In this document: positions 22,516-34,747 of the stretch, piece by piece
Layout: each line of letters opens with the position of its first letter
Position numbering within the stretch: the stretch's first letter is position 1
From: Salvia splendens
Taxonomy: Eukaryota > Streptophyta > Magnoliopsida > Lamiales > Lamiaceae
Assembly (NCBI RefSeq): GCF_004379255.2
Contig: NC_056053.1
Span: forward strand, 22,192,188-22,256,187
Direction: 5' to 3'
DNA length: 64,000 nt
The notes under the pieces: model-generated
Told to the model about the DNA's origin: nothing
The model's input: the letters and a program-made list of their open reading frames with translations, nothing else
The model's database searches: none
Position numbers and translations under genes: made by a program

Positions 22516-22589
22516 ACTGTGGGTATTTTCTCAATTCTGAGCCACCTCTTTGCTTGGTTTGGAGGTTGTTTCAGTTGAATTGATCTTGT

Positions 22590-23400
22590 TTGTTGTCATA
22601 TGATGAAGTTTTTGTGATGAATAACATCTGATTATCTGTGTATTGACTGGATTGGTTGGTTTTTGTGAACTTAGCCACCCCTTTGATGGTTTGGAGGCTT
22701 TGATTTGCAAATTTGTACCTCTGTGATGATGTATTTTCTGAGAGTTCTACATGCTTAGTAACATCATTCTGTATTGGTTGGTTTTTTGTGAACATGGGCA
22801 CCCATTTGATGGTTTGGAGGCTGTGATTTGCTATTTTGCTGCATATGGTTGGTTTGTTGGCTCTGACCTACAATGTTGTTTCTCTGTGGTGAAGTTTTTG
22901 TGAGTGCTCTATATTGGTTGTGTTTTTGTGAACCTAGCCACCCCTTTGATGGTTTGGAGGCTTTGATTTGCAAATTTGTACCTCTGTGATGATGTATTTT
23001 CTGAGAGTTCTACATCCTTAGTAACATCATTCTGTATTGGTTGGTTTTTTGTGAACATGGGCACCCATTTGATGGTTTGGAGGCTGTGATTTGCTATTTT
23101 GCTGTATATGGTTGGTTTGTTGGCTCTAACCTGCAATGTTGCTTCTCTGTGATGAAGTTTTTGTGAGTGCTCTGTATTGGTTGTGTTTTTGTGAACCTAG
23201 CCACCCCTTTGATGGTTTGGAGGCTTTGATTTGCAAAATTGCAGCCTTTGATTGGTTTGTTGGGTCTGAATTGCAATGTTGCTCCTCTGTGATGATTTTT
23301 TTTCTGAGAGTTATGCATGCTCAGCTATGATGCCTCTGTATTGGTTGTGTTTTTGTGAACCTAGCCACCCCTTTGATGGTTTGGAGGCTCTGACTTGCAA
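22590..23400. repeat. complex minisatellite in the mariner-like element
   Basis: Units containing ttgtgaacctagccacccc and tttgatggtttggaggct recur about seven times at roughly 115-145-bp spacing, in a higher-order pattern of about 262 bp (cctctgtgatgatgtatttt at 22719 and 22981; a variant near 23284). Alternate units differ (gaacatgggcacccat against gaacctagccacccc). Confidence 0.85.
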
Positions 23401-23588
23401 AATTACACTTGGAATTCATACAAAATGTAGGCTATAGATTTACAAGCAGTTCTAGTTACCATACCACAGAAATCAGCCTATTAATCCTAACCCAAAATGT
23501 AGGCTATAACCAAAAAAACAAGTTTACATCCTAAACATCAAACTACTTTGATGCTTATACTGTAAACCCTAAGATCCAAGTGGCCTAT

Positions 23589-25100
23589 TTAGAGCTGTAA
23601 AACATTCATTAGATGTCCTATGTCATATGAGGCACCCACATCATTCTGAGGTAGTAGTAGATACTCCAAGCTCTCTTTGACCAGATTCTCCCCAACTTCT
23701 AGGGATGTAGGAAGCCCCACTGTCCTTCTCAGTCTTTCCTTGTTCAAGTGGGGTATTTTGTAGTTGTTGCCCCCATGCACTTCTAGGATCTTGCTGAGGC
23801 AGCTTTGCAATGTTAAAAAAACATTGTTCAGAGTTTGTGGTGTGAGTTCCTCAAAAGAACTTCAGACATTACCCAGTAATTCATCTATGTTGGTTGCTAC
23901 TTTATCATCTTGTAGTGATTGAATGGCCCTAAAAAAACCAAGGTCCAATACATTGGTGTCTGGGGAGTTGGCTGGTTGGCTAATTAGATGGAACTTAAAT
24001 CCATCTGAACTTGCAAGCTCATCAAATTGTGAGTCAAAAGATCTTAGGTGAGGTTTGGCATTATCTTGTTGGATATATATATTCTTGCTTGCATTGGCTG
24101 GCCACTTTGCCTTGATTGCTGGAATAATCTGTGCATTATGAATGAATCAATGAAAATATGCTAAATGATGACATTATCAATGTCTGATAGGAAGGTGAGG
24201 GGATAAAAATATTCATACCTGATTCAAGAGACATTCTCTCATTGCTTCCTTGTTAACTGATGGTATAGGTTTAGTCTCTAATGTCCCTCTTGGCCTATTC
24301 TTGGACTTCCTTTTGGTTGGAACTTGTTCTGTGAATGAGAATATTCCTATTTTACCATCAAAGATGGTCTGACCATCTGTGCCAAACTGTGGCCTACTTA
24401 CAGCACACATGAACATCACCTTTGTGATGAATCTTTTTGACTTGCAAGCCCTGTAAGGCTCATCCTCATCCGGCAACAGGTAGTATCTGTCTGAAGCTTT
24501 TGTCATGTAAAACCATTTCTCATCAATATGAATTGTGTTGTGCATAGCATGATAAAGAAGCTTCCCTCCATACAAAGCTGGCTGAATATGAGTAAGACAC
24601 CATCTCATTCTACTAATCTTGTTTGCTTCAGTAAGTGCTGGTTTTATGGCATTTGTATGTGGCCTTATCAGGTGACTCTTTGCCCATCTACCAACTGTGG
24701 TCTTGCTAACTCCCATTTTATATGCAAGCTTTCTATAGCAAGACCTCTCAAGAAAAGACAATTGTTTGAATTTTTCATCATCAAAATGTACTTTACCTGA
24801 TTTCTTAGTATATCCTGATGCTCTACCCCTCATGATAACAGGTTCTCCATCTGAAATTTGCTGTTTGGCTATTCCCCATAAGCGGCTCACTGTACTTCTG
24901 TGCACTTTGAATCTATTGGCTGCCTCTTGAAATGAACCATGTGGCAGTGCTCCAGCTTGGCATTGCTGTTATAGGAACTGTACAATATGGTTCTTCATTT
25001 GGCTGCTCAAACTCAGGCCTTGTCTCTGCCCTTGCTCCAGTTCTGCATCCTGAACATGCTCCTGCTCCATCTGTTGCTCCATATCTTGATCCATTTTCAT
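23589..25100 (-). pseudogene. mariner DD39D transposase, broken
   Basis: Predicted exons are 24219-25100 and 23589-24128, joined in phase 0 over a 90-bp GT-AG intron, giving about 473 codons, normal for plant mariner. The N-terminal part has a helix-turn-helix (AANRFKVHRSTVSRLW; then MGVSKTTVGRWAK). The catalytic triad is visible: IHIDEKW, IQQDNAKPH, and LDLGFF, with 39 residues between the last two aspartates, the plant-specific DD39D spacing. Two defects: an in-frame TAA at 24969-24971 (after NHIVQFL) and a TGA at 23862-23864 (after LLGNV). Otherwise the frame is open, so the damage is recent and the copy would need both stops read through to work. Confidence 0.85.
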
Positions 25101-25793
25101 TCCCCTATGATGAAAATGCTCTGAGGGGAATTTACATATAAATACCTTTTGGTTGGTGTGTAGGTAGGTGAAATTGGCAATTGTTGGAGTAAATGTGGAG
25201 TGAATGTATTTATAGATGTAGATTACCTTTATTTTGATTTTGGATTTTTCCCTCCATGAGATTGTAATGCATTTTTCCCTCCTTAATTTGGAGGTTGAGT
25301 AAATGAAAATGGAATGAGTTCCCTCTTTAAATTTGTGTTGATGTGATGGCCGAAAATTAGGGGATAGCAAAGTGTTCAAATTTTAGTTTCAATTTTAATT
25401 TTGTCATAGCTTAATTTTATGTAAAGGAAATAGAGTTACCAAAGTGTAAAATTAAAAACAATAAGACTAACTTATTTAAACAACCAAAAGTAAATAAAGT
25501 AAAAAAGAAACAATTTTAAACTAAAAAAAGTCAACCCATCTCACTTTACACCTACTCACTTCATTTATTACACACTCTACCTTCTCACTTCATTAATTAC
25601 ACACTCCACCAATTTCTTAAAACCCGTGTCATAACTAATTGTCACTCCAAATGTGGGACGGGGGAGTACTTTAGAAAACATGGCTAGTTGGTGGATAGTT
25701 TAATAATTAAATGAAGTAGTTACGAAGTGTAATGGATTTATACGAATATGAATTCAGCAAACTGAATATCAATAATATTTTTAGGTTGGAATA

Positions 25794-25917
25794 AATCGTT
25801 GATGACATACTATATTACTATTTCCTCTGATCTAAGCAATCTATCCAAATTTTTGGGTTGGAATAAATCGTTGATGACATACTATATTACTATTTCCTCT
25901 GATCTAAGCAATCTATC
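25794..25917. repeat. 62-bp tandem duplication
   Basis: The block starting ggttggaataaatcgttgat at 25794 recurs at 25856, almost identical. Confidence 0.9.
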
Positions 25918-26470
25918 CACTATATCCTTGAATAACATGAGATTTTATATAATTTTATTTAGTATTATATAATTTTATTTTGTATGTTGGAGAGAGAATA
26001 AAACAAAATAAAAAGAGAAATAAAAGAATTTTTGTAATAAAGGATGGAGTATTTTGAATGGACAAACCAAAAAATTAACGCGTGATTCAAATATTATTAA
26101 TTATTATCGATATTTGAAATAGATTAGAGCGAACAATACAGTAGACCACTCTATTATTGGAGAACACGGAGCTGTCAAAAAGTCAGTACTGTCGGCGATT
26201 ATGGGAAAAAGTGGTGGAACTTTTTTATTATTCACCCTTGTATCAAAAACTCCAATTTATCTTTGTTTATTTTTCAAAAAGATCGCCTATATTGAAAGTT
26301 TGAAACTGACCAAAAAGTATAATGAATTAATTTTCTTTTAATTCATTTTTAATTAAAAAAACCAATTGTTATTTAAAAATTGATTTTTAAATTAAAACAA
26401 AAAAATTATAATTTAACAACAATCCATACTAAAAGACGATCCGTGAATTAGTGAAAGACTATATTTTGTA
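25918..26470. other. intergenic, no gene seen
   Basis: AT-rich sequence with no supported feature. Confidence 0.4.
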
Positions 26471-26671
26471 CTCCCTCCATTCCATAGTAGTGGGGGCATT
26501 TCTTTTCGGCACAGAGATTAAGAAAATAGAGAGATGAAGAGAGAATAAAGTAAGAGAGAGTAAAGTAAGTGAGAAGAAATGTGTTAACTTTTACTAAAAA
26601 GGGAAATGACTCCACTACTATGGAATGTACCAAAATAGCAAAATGACTCCACTACTATGGAACGGAGGGAG
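26471..26671. mobile_element. Stowaway MITE, 201 bp
   Basis: Ends ctccctccattccatagtag and ctactatggaacggagggag are near-perfect inverted repeats with TA at 26469-26470 and 26672-26673. Confidence 0.9.
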
Positions 26672-27161
26672 TAGAATATAATCCTTCACACTAGATGAAC
26701 AAGTTTTGCATTGCTTGAGTAAACCTATTATAGATAGGTTTTCAACATCAACTTTAATTGTGACTTAGATGTGAGATAAATGGTTATTTTATATAGGTTT
26801 TCAACTCTAAGTTTCTTTGTAATTTTGATGTGAACAATTAGTTTTACGCTTAAAAGAGTATTTTTTATGCTTTATGTATAAATTTGTTTGATTTCAATAC
26901 AAAATCAATGTTTAGTTCTGTTGGTAAATGTGTCTTGAAAAATCATAGAGGTTGTGGTTCATACCCCAAACTTAATATTTTATTTTTAATTTTGACTTGT
27001 ACTATTATATTTTTCTCATTTTATTCAATTCTTGTTTTTACACTTTTTTTCCCTATAAGCATGTTTATATTTTTATGATAATGTAACTTTAATTTAAATA
27101 ATGTAAGCGTTTTTTTCAATAAATGCAAGTGTTTTTTTAAAAATTTGTTGCGTTTTATATA
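26672..27161. other. intergenic, no gene seen
   Basis: Open frames here are low-complexity and hydrophobic by composition; none is supported. Confidence 0.4.
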
Positions 27162-27410
27162 CTCCATCCGTCCACGAAAAATAGACCACATTGTGAATGA
27201 CACGGGTTTTAATGTGGAACTGATAAAGTAAGAAGGAAGGAAGGAAAAAGTAAGAGAGTAGTAGTAGTATTAGTGAAATGTGAGGTCCATATTATTAGTA
27301 GTGTTTAATTGTCTTAGGTAGCAAATATGTGGTCCTTTTTCAAACTTGGTCTATTTTTTGTGGACAACCAAAAATGGCAAATGTGATCTATTTTTCATGG
27401 ACCGAGGGAG
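27162..27410. mobile_element. Stowaway MITE, 249 bp
   Basis: Ends ctccatccgtccacgaaaaa and tttttcatggaccgagggag are inverted, flanked by TA at 27160-27161 and 27411-27412. Confidence 0.9.
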
Positions 27411-27470
27411 TATTATATTTTGCTAGTTATTAATTGAAAACAAAAAAAATAAAACTAAATATAAATTGAA

Positions 27471-27573
27471 AGGGCGAACATTAGTCCGCACCATAGCAGG
27501 AGGCTAGTCTGGACTAAACGATGCTGATGTGGCGGACTATAGTCCAACCACTAGTCCCGACTATTGTGGATGC
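27471..27573. mobile_element. short Harbinger-like MITE
   Basis: A ~100-bp unit starts gggcgaacattagtccg and ends cccgactattgtggatgctc before TTA. Repeated tagtcc/ggacta motifs fill the interior. The right end matches the other Harbinger-like elements in the window. Confidence 0.5.
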
Positions 27574-28001
27574 TCTTATATACCAAGAAAGATTATATTT
27601 CTTCTTACTTTACCAATTTCGTATTAAAATCCTATCATTTCTAAAGTTCCTATCTTCAGAAAATGGATGAAATATGATTTATCTAACAACAAATATTTCT
27701 TCTTCCTATTCATATTATTATAAAGTCTTCTTTATATTATTCTATTTCTTATTTTACTTTCTCTCTACTTTAGTTATTTATTATCATTTTTTTAAAAATG
27801 AGTACTCAAAATGAAAATCTCTGCTATAGAGGAACAACGGGAATAGCAAAGACTCAATCCGAGGCTAATGCATGAGAAAGAATCCCAACCAACCATTTGT
27901 GCTACAACCCTTTGTGTTATTTTATGTAGAATAATAGTGATGTGTATCTTGTAGTATTATAAAACTAAAAAAATAAAAACAAAAAAACCTACTATAATAA
28001 C
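27574..28001. other. intergenic, no gene seen
   Basis: AT-rich sequence without supported features. Confidence 0.4.
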
Positions 28002-28163
28002 ACTTGTATTATAATGTTAAATCGATTAAATGCATTCTTGTAGACTAAGAGTTACCATTTCTATTAAAAGTGGGTATAAGCAACTTGTATTATAATTTTA
28101 AATCGATTAAATGCATTCTTGTAGACTAAGAGTTACCATTTCTATTAAAAGTGGGTATAAGCA
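28002..28163. repeat. 81-bp tandem duplication
   Basis: acttgtattataat... at 28002 recurs at 28083 with very few differences through gtgggtataagca. Confidence 0.9.
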
Positions 28164-28421
28164 GCTTCAATCCTATATTTCCAACAATCAATATCATTTT
28201 CCCCATTTATTTACATGCATATATTTCAACAACTCTTATGAATCAAAAGTGAATTCAAAAGTTCAAGACAAAATAGCAAGAAAACACTGAGCAGGGTGCT
28301 AGCTCGATCACAACTAAAGATGGATGGAACTGAATTGGTCATTTCAGCTGGAGTTGACTCGATTTAATCTTAGCCGTTTGATTGATATAGTCTATTTCCA
28401 TGGGATAGATGTTTTATATTA

Positions 28422-28669
28422 CTCCCTCCGTCCCACAATCGGAGTCATATTTGGTGTTAGAACGAGTTCTAAGAAATGTAAAGAACAATGGGTTGAAAAG
28501 GTTAGTGGAAAAGGAGGTTCACTTTTTTATATTGGTTTTATAATAGAGTGTGAATGAAGTGAATTAGTGTGAGACCTACTTACTATTTATGGTAAAAGCG
28601 AAATGTGACTTTTATTTTGAAATAAACCGAAATGGTAAAATGTGTACTCTTATTGTGGGGCGGAGGTGG
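28422..28669. mobile_element. Stowaway MITE, 248 bp
   Basis: Ends ctccctccgtcccacaatcg and ttattgtggggcggaggtgg are inverted with TA on both sides (28420-28421 and 28670-28671). Confidence 0.85.
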
Positions 28670-28825
28670 TACCAAACCTACCTTTAGGAATTCGACTAAT
28701 CATGCTTAACCGAATTTGCGGATTAAACCAAAGTCTACCACCAGATGACATAACATTTCTCTCTATTAAATTACTAGTGCTTACTTATTTGTTTGTTTTC
28801 ACTATAGTAAAGTTTGGCATCCTTC

Positions 28826-28928
28826 TGGACCCATCCTCCAATGCCCATGTGCCGCACATTTAAATATGATGCCTTTTTTTCCCTTCCTCCAATGCCCATG
28901 TGCCGCCCATTTAAATATGATTCCTTTT
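28826..28928. repeat. short tandem duplication
   Basis: cctccaatgcccatgtgccg followed by catttaaatatgat occurs twice, at about 28836 and 28885, separated by a T/C-rich stretch. Confidence 0.8.
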
Positions 28929-29152
28929 TTCCCCTTTTCTCCCTTTTTTTAATTTGACATTAGCAAGCCAATTAACTTGTCCACCCACAAAGTCACTTTT
29001 ATTTATTCATAAAATGACGAAGAGAATACACACACAGTCACTTTTATTTTATTTTCAAAATTTAATAATTGGATTTAGAGGAAGGAGTTGTGAAGAATCC
29101 GAGGATTTTGTCTTCTACTTTCTTATTCAGTATAAAAAAATTAATTCTATTA

Positions 29153-31097
29153 GGGTGTCCACAATGGTGGCCCTTGAAGGCCACCAAATGTAGCCCGACC
29201 ACCATTCGTGGCTCTCTTGTGGCCTTCACAATGGTAAAGGCCACGAAATGTATAAAAACAATAGGGCCACGAAATGTGGCCCTCTCCAAAAAATAAAATT
29301 AATTTGTTTGCTTTTGTAATAATATTTTTTAATTTATGTCTAATAAATTTTATTAGTCTTTAAATTTATGATATTTATAAATTTAATTAAAATAAAATAA
29401 TTTGGATTGTAAACAAAAAAAATTCACAACCTAAAAAAAATGTAACAATAATTTCGTTGTATTATATTAAAATAGGAAAATTATACAACGAAAGTGATCT
29501 AGTTTAAAAACACTGGGGGAAACCTAAATCACTCTGCGGCGCTACTTCTACGGTTCCAGATCTCTTCAATCATATCAGCCTGTAGTGATGAATGCGATAT
29601 ATGGCTCCGCATGTCGGTGTACCGCTGGATCAAGTATTTATTACTACGTGGTACACCCATCTGCAGGGGCTCCATGGCAGTACCCGAGCTCGAACTAGCA
29701 CCATCTTCCGGTGTCCACCGCTCTGCAGCAAACCCTTCGTCATCTATTATCATATTGTGCAATATGATACATGCAGTCATGATGTCTGCGACATCAATTT
29801 CGTGCCATTGTCAAGCCGGGCAGCGTATAATTTCCCATCGCGCTTGGAGTACACCAAAAGCTCGCTCCACATCCTTCCTAGCACCCTCTTGTTTTTTCGC
29901 GAAGTAGGTTTGCTTCGGATCGTCTTCACAAACACGGGCCAGCGAGGGTATATCCCATCAGCCAAATAGTACCCCATGTTGTACTGAGTGCCGTTGGCCA
30001 TGAATCTAACTTGCGGACCCTCACCCCGGCTCTTGTCATTGAACAGGTGGGACGATCGTAAAACGTTGATGTCTTTGTTCGATCCAGCGACCCCAAAATA
30101 CGCGTGCCAGATTCGCAAGCGGTTATCAGCAATTGCTTCAAGAATCATCGTCGGATGTCGGCCTTTGAAACCAGAAGTGAATTGCCCCTTCCAAGCCACC
30201 GGGCAGTTCCTCCACTCCCAGTGCATGCAATCGATGCTCCCCAACATCCCTGAAAAATAATGTACAGTCCCGTGCATATCCATCAGACGTTGGCAATCAT
30301 CAGCCGATGGCTTCCGTAGATACTCCCCTTTGAAGATATCCTTAATGCCCCTGCAAAACTGCCTCAACGTCTGTAGGGCAGTCGTTTCGCCCATCTGTAG
30401 GTATTCGTCGAACATGTCAGCGGGCCCGGCATATGCAAGCTGTCTAATTGCCATGGTACACTTCTGGTATGTCGACAAGCCGGCTCGCCCGGAGGTATCA
30501 TATCGCAAGTTGAAGCACCTGAACCGCTGCGCCAAACACGTCGCTATATGGACGAAGAGACGTTGCGACATTCTGAATCGCCGACGGAAAATTTCTGCCG
30601 GATAACGGGCGTTCTCGTTGAAGTAGTCCTCCATCAACCGGCGGTCAGCCCCGGTATGATCACGGTCGAAAATTCGCCGATGATAGAATGGCCGAGGGAC
30701 TGCCGCCGCCGCAGCCGCATCTTCCGCCTCGTCGGCTTCACGTTGCACCGCTGCAACAAGGTTTTGGAACTCCAGATCAACCGCTTGTTGGAATTGTTCA
30801 TCGTCGGAATCCATAGTTCCAAGGTTGTATAGAAATTGGAAGGAAAGATTGGAGCAAAATGGAAGTAAAATGGAGTTGGAAAAATGGAAATGAGAGTGTA
30901 TATTTATAAAGTAATTTTCGAAACTTAAAAAAAAAAAAATTCCCGCGGCCCGCTGCAGTGGAGGGCCGCGGCTCCCACGGCTCAGCCGCGTGAAGGCCGC
31001 GGCCGCGGCTCCCGGCCCTGCGCCCCGGCTCTTGGCTCTCTGCAATGGGGGGTCGCGCACCGAGCCGCGGGCCGCGGCTCCCCCATTGTGGACACCC
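29153..31097 (-). mobile_element. PIF/Harbinger element, 1945 bp
   Basis: Perfect 15-bp inverted ends gggtgtccacaatgg (29153-29167 and complement at 31083-31097) are flanked by TTA at 29150-29152 and 31098-31100, the diagnostic 3-bp duplication. It carries the DDE transposase gene on the minus strand. The second Harbinger gene (Myb/SANT ORF) is not present. Next to the right end (30943-31080) is a GC-rich block of ccgcgg/ggccgcgg motifs. Confidence 0.92.
29529..30814 (-). pseudogene. PIF/Harbinger DDE transposase, frameshifted
   Basis: The start is MDSDDEQFQQAVDLEFQ at 30814, not further upstream, because the upstream part runs into the GC-rich block and terminal repeat. The protein has an Ala/Asp-rich N-terminus, FRRRFRMSQRLFVHI, then the DDE_Tnp_4 core: GSIDCMHWEW (first D), GSNKDINVL (second D) and RKDVERAFGVLQ (E). 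The third part is out of frame: a one-base loss near 29906-29910 shifts the frame before FAKKQE, and a TGA at 29811-29813 follows RCPA. After that the frame is open again to RRSSAAE and the stop at 29529. Full length would be about 428 aa, normal for the family. Expected to be inactive. Confidence 0.88.
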
Positions 31098-31225
31098 TTA
31101 TAGGCGGTTTTGGGATGCCTAATTGAAATGATGTATTTCAAGTTTCAAAACTGGACTAAAAAAAAGGTATGTGACCCATTTCGTCATTTGGACCGCCGGT
31201 GAACGCATTTCATACTAATTTATTA

Positions 31226-31491
31226 CTCCTTTCGTCCCGTTTAAGATGACACATTTGATCATCGACACATAATTTTAAGAGTTGTTGATTAATAATGTAT
31301 TTAATTAGAGAAAGAAAAGGTGAGTAATTATTAAATAAAGAGAGAAAGAGAGTTGAATATTTAATTAAGGAGAGAAAATGTGGTTGAGTGTATTAATTGG
31401 AGGAAGAAAAATTTTCGAAAATAAAAAAGTGTCATCTTATTTGAGACAAATAAAAAAAGAAATTATGCCATTTTGAATGGGACGGAGGGAG
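31226..31491. mobile_element. Stowaway MITE, 266 bp
   Basis: Ends ctcctttcgtcccgtttaag and ttgaatgggacggagggag are inverted; TA on the left (31224-31225), TG on the right by mutation. Confidence 0.8.
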
Positions 31492-32056
31492 TGAGAGTAG
31501 TACTTCTCAAAACAACATCTAACATCAATAATTAATAATAATAATAATAATTTTAAACTAAAAAATCTAACAAGAGCTTAGTAAATCCAATTTGTTCCAA
31601 TCAATTTTGTGGATTACTTGGGCCCAATTACTGTGGCCGAAGTCGAAAGCCATTACCCAAATTGGATAACCGTTTGGTTCCTTATATTTTACCCCTCACT
31701 CCGAATTATTCTCATTCTTATTTCATCGTTGATTTCTAACCTTTTTAGGAAATTTCTAAGTTTTTCAACCTTTTTTTTCTAATCTTCTGCTGAGGAAACT
31801 CTGTTTGCAGGGCCTGTTTACATGACTAGATAGATATGGATAGATTTTGTGACTATGTTTGGAGCATATAAACTTATCTTTTAAGTGAAAAATGTTAACT
31901 ATGGAGTAGTAAGCCTAAATTTATTTTTAAGGTCCATTAGAAATTATAACTTGCAAATTAACACTAAAATTTATCTAAAACTTCTTTTCTTGACATAACT
32001 AGCAAAGTAAGCAATTTGAGGAGAAGAAGAGATTCACTTCACTTGTTTCACTTGTA
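31492..32056. other. intergenic, no gene seen
   Basis: AT-rich; short ATA/AAT microsatellite at 31530-31550. Confidence 0.4.
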
Positions 32057-32233
32057 ATTGAGGATACTAATCTGGTGAAGGGGAGAATTGGAGATGGAAG
32101 TTTCCAATGGCTTGGGCATCTAATCATGAAGCATTGCTACCATTTGGAAATAATTAAAGGGGAATTTGAAGTGTTTCTTGAAAATATTGAGTTGAATGAA
32201 GGCCTTTGGCTGAGTATTGTGCTGAGAACATAA
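32057..32233 (+). pseudogene. NLR leucine-rich-repeat end fragment
   Basis: An open stretch ending in TAA reads IGDGSFQWLGHLIMKHCYHLE, then FLENIELNEG. The pattern F-x2-L-x2-L-x-[ML]-x2-C-x2-L-E followed by IEL is that of the last LRRs of R1-like NLRs. No NB-ARC is near. Probably a relic of an NLR on the opposite strand from the intact gene at 15959-20758. Confidence 0.5.
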
Positions 32234-32970
32234 GAAGGGAAAGAATGGGGAAAATAAATATTCTCTCTGAGCCCCGATTCCCACAAGATTCTTTGTTTCA
32301 AATTATATTTTAAGAGGATTCACAGTAGAGGACGAACGGGAGGACAAGCGCTTGGCTAGCGGCTCGGGCGTCATGTTCGTCTGCTATTCGAGTCGGCAAA
32401 AGCGGGACGGACGAACGGGTAGGACGAGCGGTCGTCCGTGGGGGTCGGGCGTTAGCCGATCGCTTGTCCGCTATTGTGGTGACGCGACGGACGAGCGATC
32501 GACTAACACTTCAATTTTTTTAAACTCTACATATACGTCACGTTGCATTTCATTTCATTCGCACCACTTGTATTAACGAGTTTCTCTTCCTTTTCTCTAC
32601 ATTTCTCGTTTGATCTGTGGGGTCAAAAAATGGCTAGTGGTGGAGATGTTGACTAATTGCGGCGAATTAACGAATAATTGTGGGCCTATACGTCCGCGGA
32701 GATAAATCGGTTGTTGAACCAGCACTTGCACCAGCAGCAGCAGCCGACGGTCCCTCGCCCCATCCATCATTGAACCGTAGTCCCCCGCGACCACATCGGT
32801 GCCCACCAACGCTTGTTTGACGACTACTTTGCTGAGGTGCCGCGGTTTGGGGAGACATTTTTCCGGCGGCGTTTTAGGATGCGCCGACCGCTATGTATGA
32901 ATATCGTGAACGCTTTAGAGCGTCGGTACAAGTATTTCCGGTTCAGAGGGGATGCAAGTGGTAAGCCCGA

Positions 32971-34482
32971 TGATAGGTGCAGGTTTGTGCATGTGTCATT
33001 AAAGCAAGGATGTATCCTACTGATTAGGATGGAAACCCCAGCTAAGCCTGAACCTGGCTATCAAAGAAATTCCTCAACCCACTTCTACTGATTAGTATAG
33101 TGGAGGTAAGGGTCGAATCCCACAGAGATGATGCGTTTTGGTAATTGTGGTGATATTCTGGAAGGGATGGTTAGCTACCACGCTTTGGGTTGAGATTCTA
33201 ACTAGACTGGAAATTAATGTGGTACTCTACTGACTAGGAGGTGTGAGAGATGATTGATAAGCAGCTGTGTACGTGACAGTAGGGAACATTATGTTTCAGA
33301 AATTATGTGGGAGGTACGGGGTTACTATAAAAGGCGAAACGACATATCAGAGAATAAGTGGTAGTTAGGTGACTAGGCTGACAGATCTGTAGGGTACCAG
33401 CAGAAAAAGTAGAGAAAAGTAAAGGACAAAAGCAAAAGGTAACTAAAAAGTAAGAGTGGTCCCAAATTTGGATGTGGACATTGTCTTCTACAACAAGTAT
33501 GAACACAAATCAAATAACTCAGATTTCATGAACGAGAATTTCAGGTTAACAAACTCCACAAGAACAAATCTACAATCTAAACTCCAAATCAAAAGACTAA
33601 ACTAACGAAACTGAAATTACGCTTACTGGGTGACATGCAAGGTGGCAGAAATCACGTAAACTAGGCTTTCACACTTAACCATTTCAGATATAAAATCTAA
33701 CAGCTATCTAAACTCATGAACTCAGATCTATCAATTCGGAAATGAAAACATGCTCGCAACACTTGAAAATTACCGTAACAACTAGATCTAAACTATCTAG
33801 GCAGAAAGAAACAGAATCAAACAGGAACCGATGCACAAAACGACTTCATATCATAAAAATGTTTGGATCACAACTAAGACTTCAAAGTAAGCAAATATCA
33901 AAAATGTAACCGATCCAACGTAAGAAAACAAAGTGCGATTAACTAAGAAAGCAAATAAAGATTGTTTTGCCACTCCGGGCTATGGAACTGCTATCACTAC
34001 GCAACAAACTGGCTGGAACGAAGGACGGTGGATCTCCAGCAGACTGATGGAACCCAGGTGACCATGGCTGTGGCGAGGAACGAGAATATGAAGGACGAGG
34101 CTGTAGGAACTATCTACCGAGAGAGAATTCTAACTAAGTGTGAAGGGTTGATTCTTGATGATCGATCCTCTCTCCAAGTGGCTTCCTTTTATAGGGAGGC
34201 TTGCCCTTGATTTTTAGGGTAGACTCTCTCTCCAAGTGGCTTCTCTTTGCCCTTACTTGTGGCTGATCTTCCCAGCAATCCTTCTTCTTCATCTCGAGCC
34301 TTTTTTGGCATGCATACTGGTCAGTATAGCAACATTCTGATGCCCTTTTCACCTGAATTGTCCGAGCCTTTCCATACTGACTAGAACACTTTTCCTGCAC
34401 ACTTTAGCAACTGTTTTGCAGATATATTCCAATTATGCACGTTATACTGACCAGTAACCAAGGCCTAGAATACGACTTATCA
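32971..34482 (-). mobile_element. solo LTR, 1512 bp
   Basis: Bounded by TG...CA ends (tgataggtgcagg... and ...cgacttatca) and a perfect 5-bp duplication cccga at 32966-32970 and 34483-34487. Read on the minus strand, it starts tgataagtcgtattctagg, has a TATA-like ctataaaagg near 34190 and ends near the ctctgtgggattcgaccctt signature at about 33103-33122. No internal domain remains, so LTR-LTR recombination left a solo LTR. Confidence 0.88.
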
Positions 34483-34747
34483 CCCGATCACTCGCCTATA
34501 CAGAAATGCACTGCCACAATCAGGCAGTTGGCCTACAGAGGCGCGACCGACGTGTTCGACGAGTACCTCCACATAGGCGAGACGACTACCGCGAGTGTCT
34601 GCAGCATTTTTGTTGGGGCGTCATTCACATATTCGGGGAGAAGTATCTTTGAAAGCCTACCCCCGAAGACTGTCAGGCTCTGATGGATATGCATGAGACG
34701 GTGCACGGGTTTTCAGAATGTTGGGAAGCATAGATTGTATGCATTGG

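Larger units (their letters stand above)
21728..25666 (-). mobile_element. complete mariner-like element, 3.94 kb
   Basis: The ends are inverted: cttcctccgtcccagttt...gagtgaca at the left and, reversed, ctcccccgtcccacattt...gagtgaca at the right, flanked by TA (21726-21727 and 25667-25668). The CTCCCTCCGTCCC-type end is shared with Stowaway MITEs, which mariner transposases are thought to move. It encodes a DD39D transposase on the minus strand (damaged), a 143-codon frame on the plus strand, and a minisatellite between them. Size fits plant mariner elements. Confidence 0.85.

Noticed and set aside
30815..31141. Extended N-terminus of the Harbinger transposase
   Set aside because: It would translate the GC-rich block and terminal repeat and begin outside the element; MDSDDEQ at 30814 fits the family.
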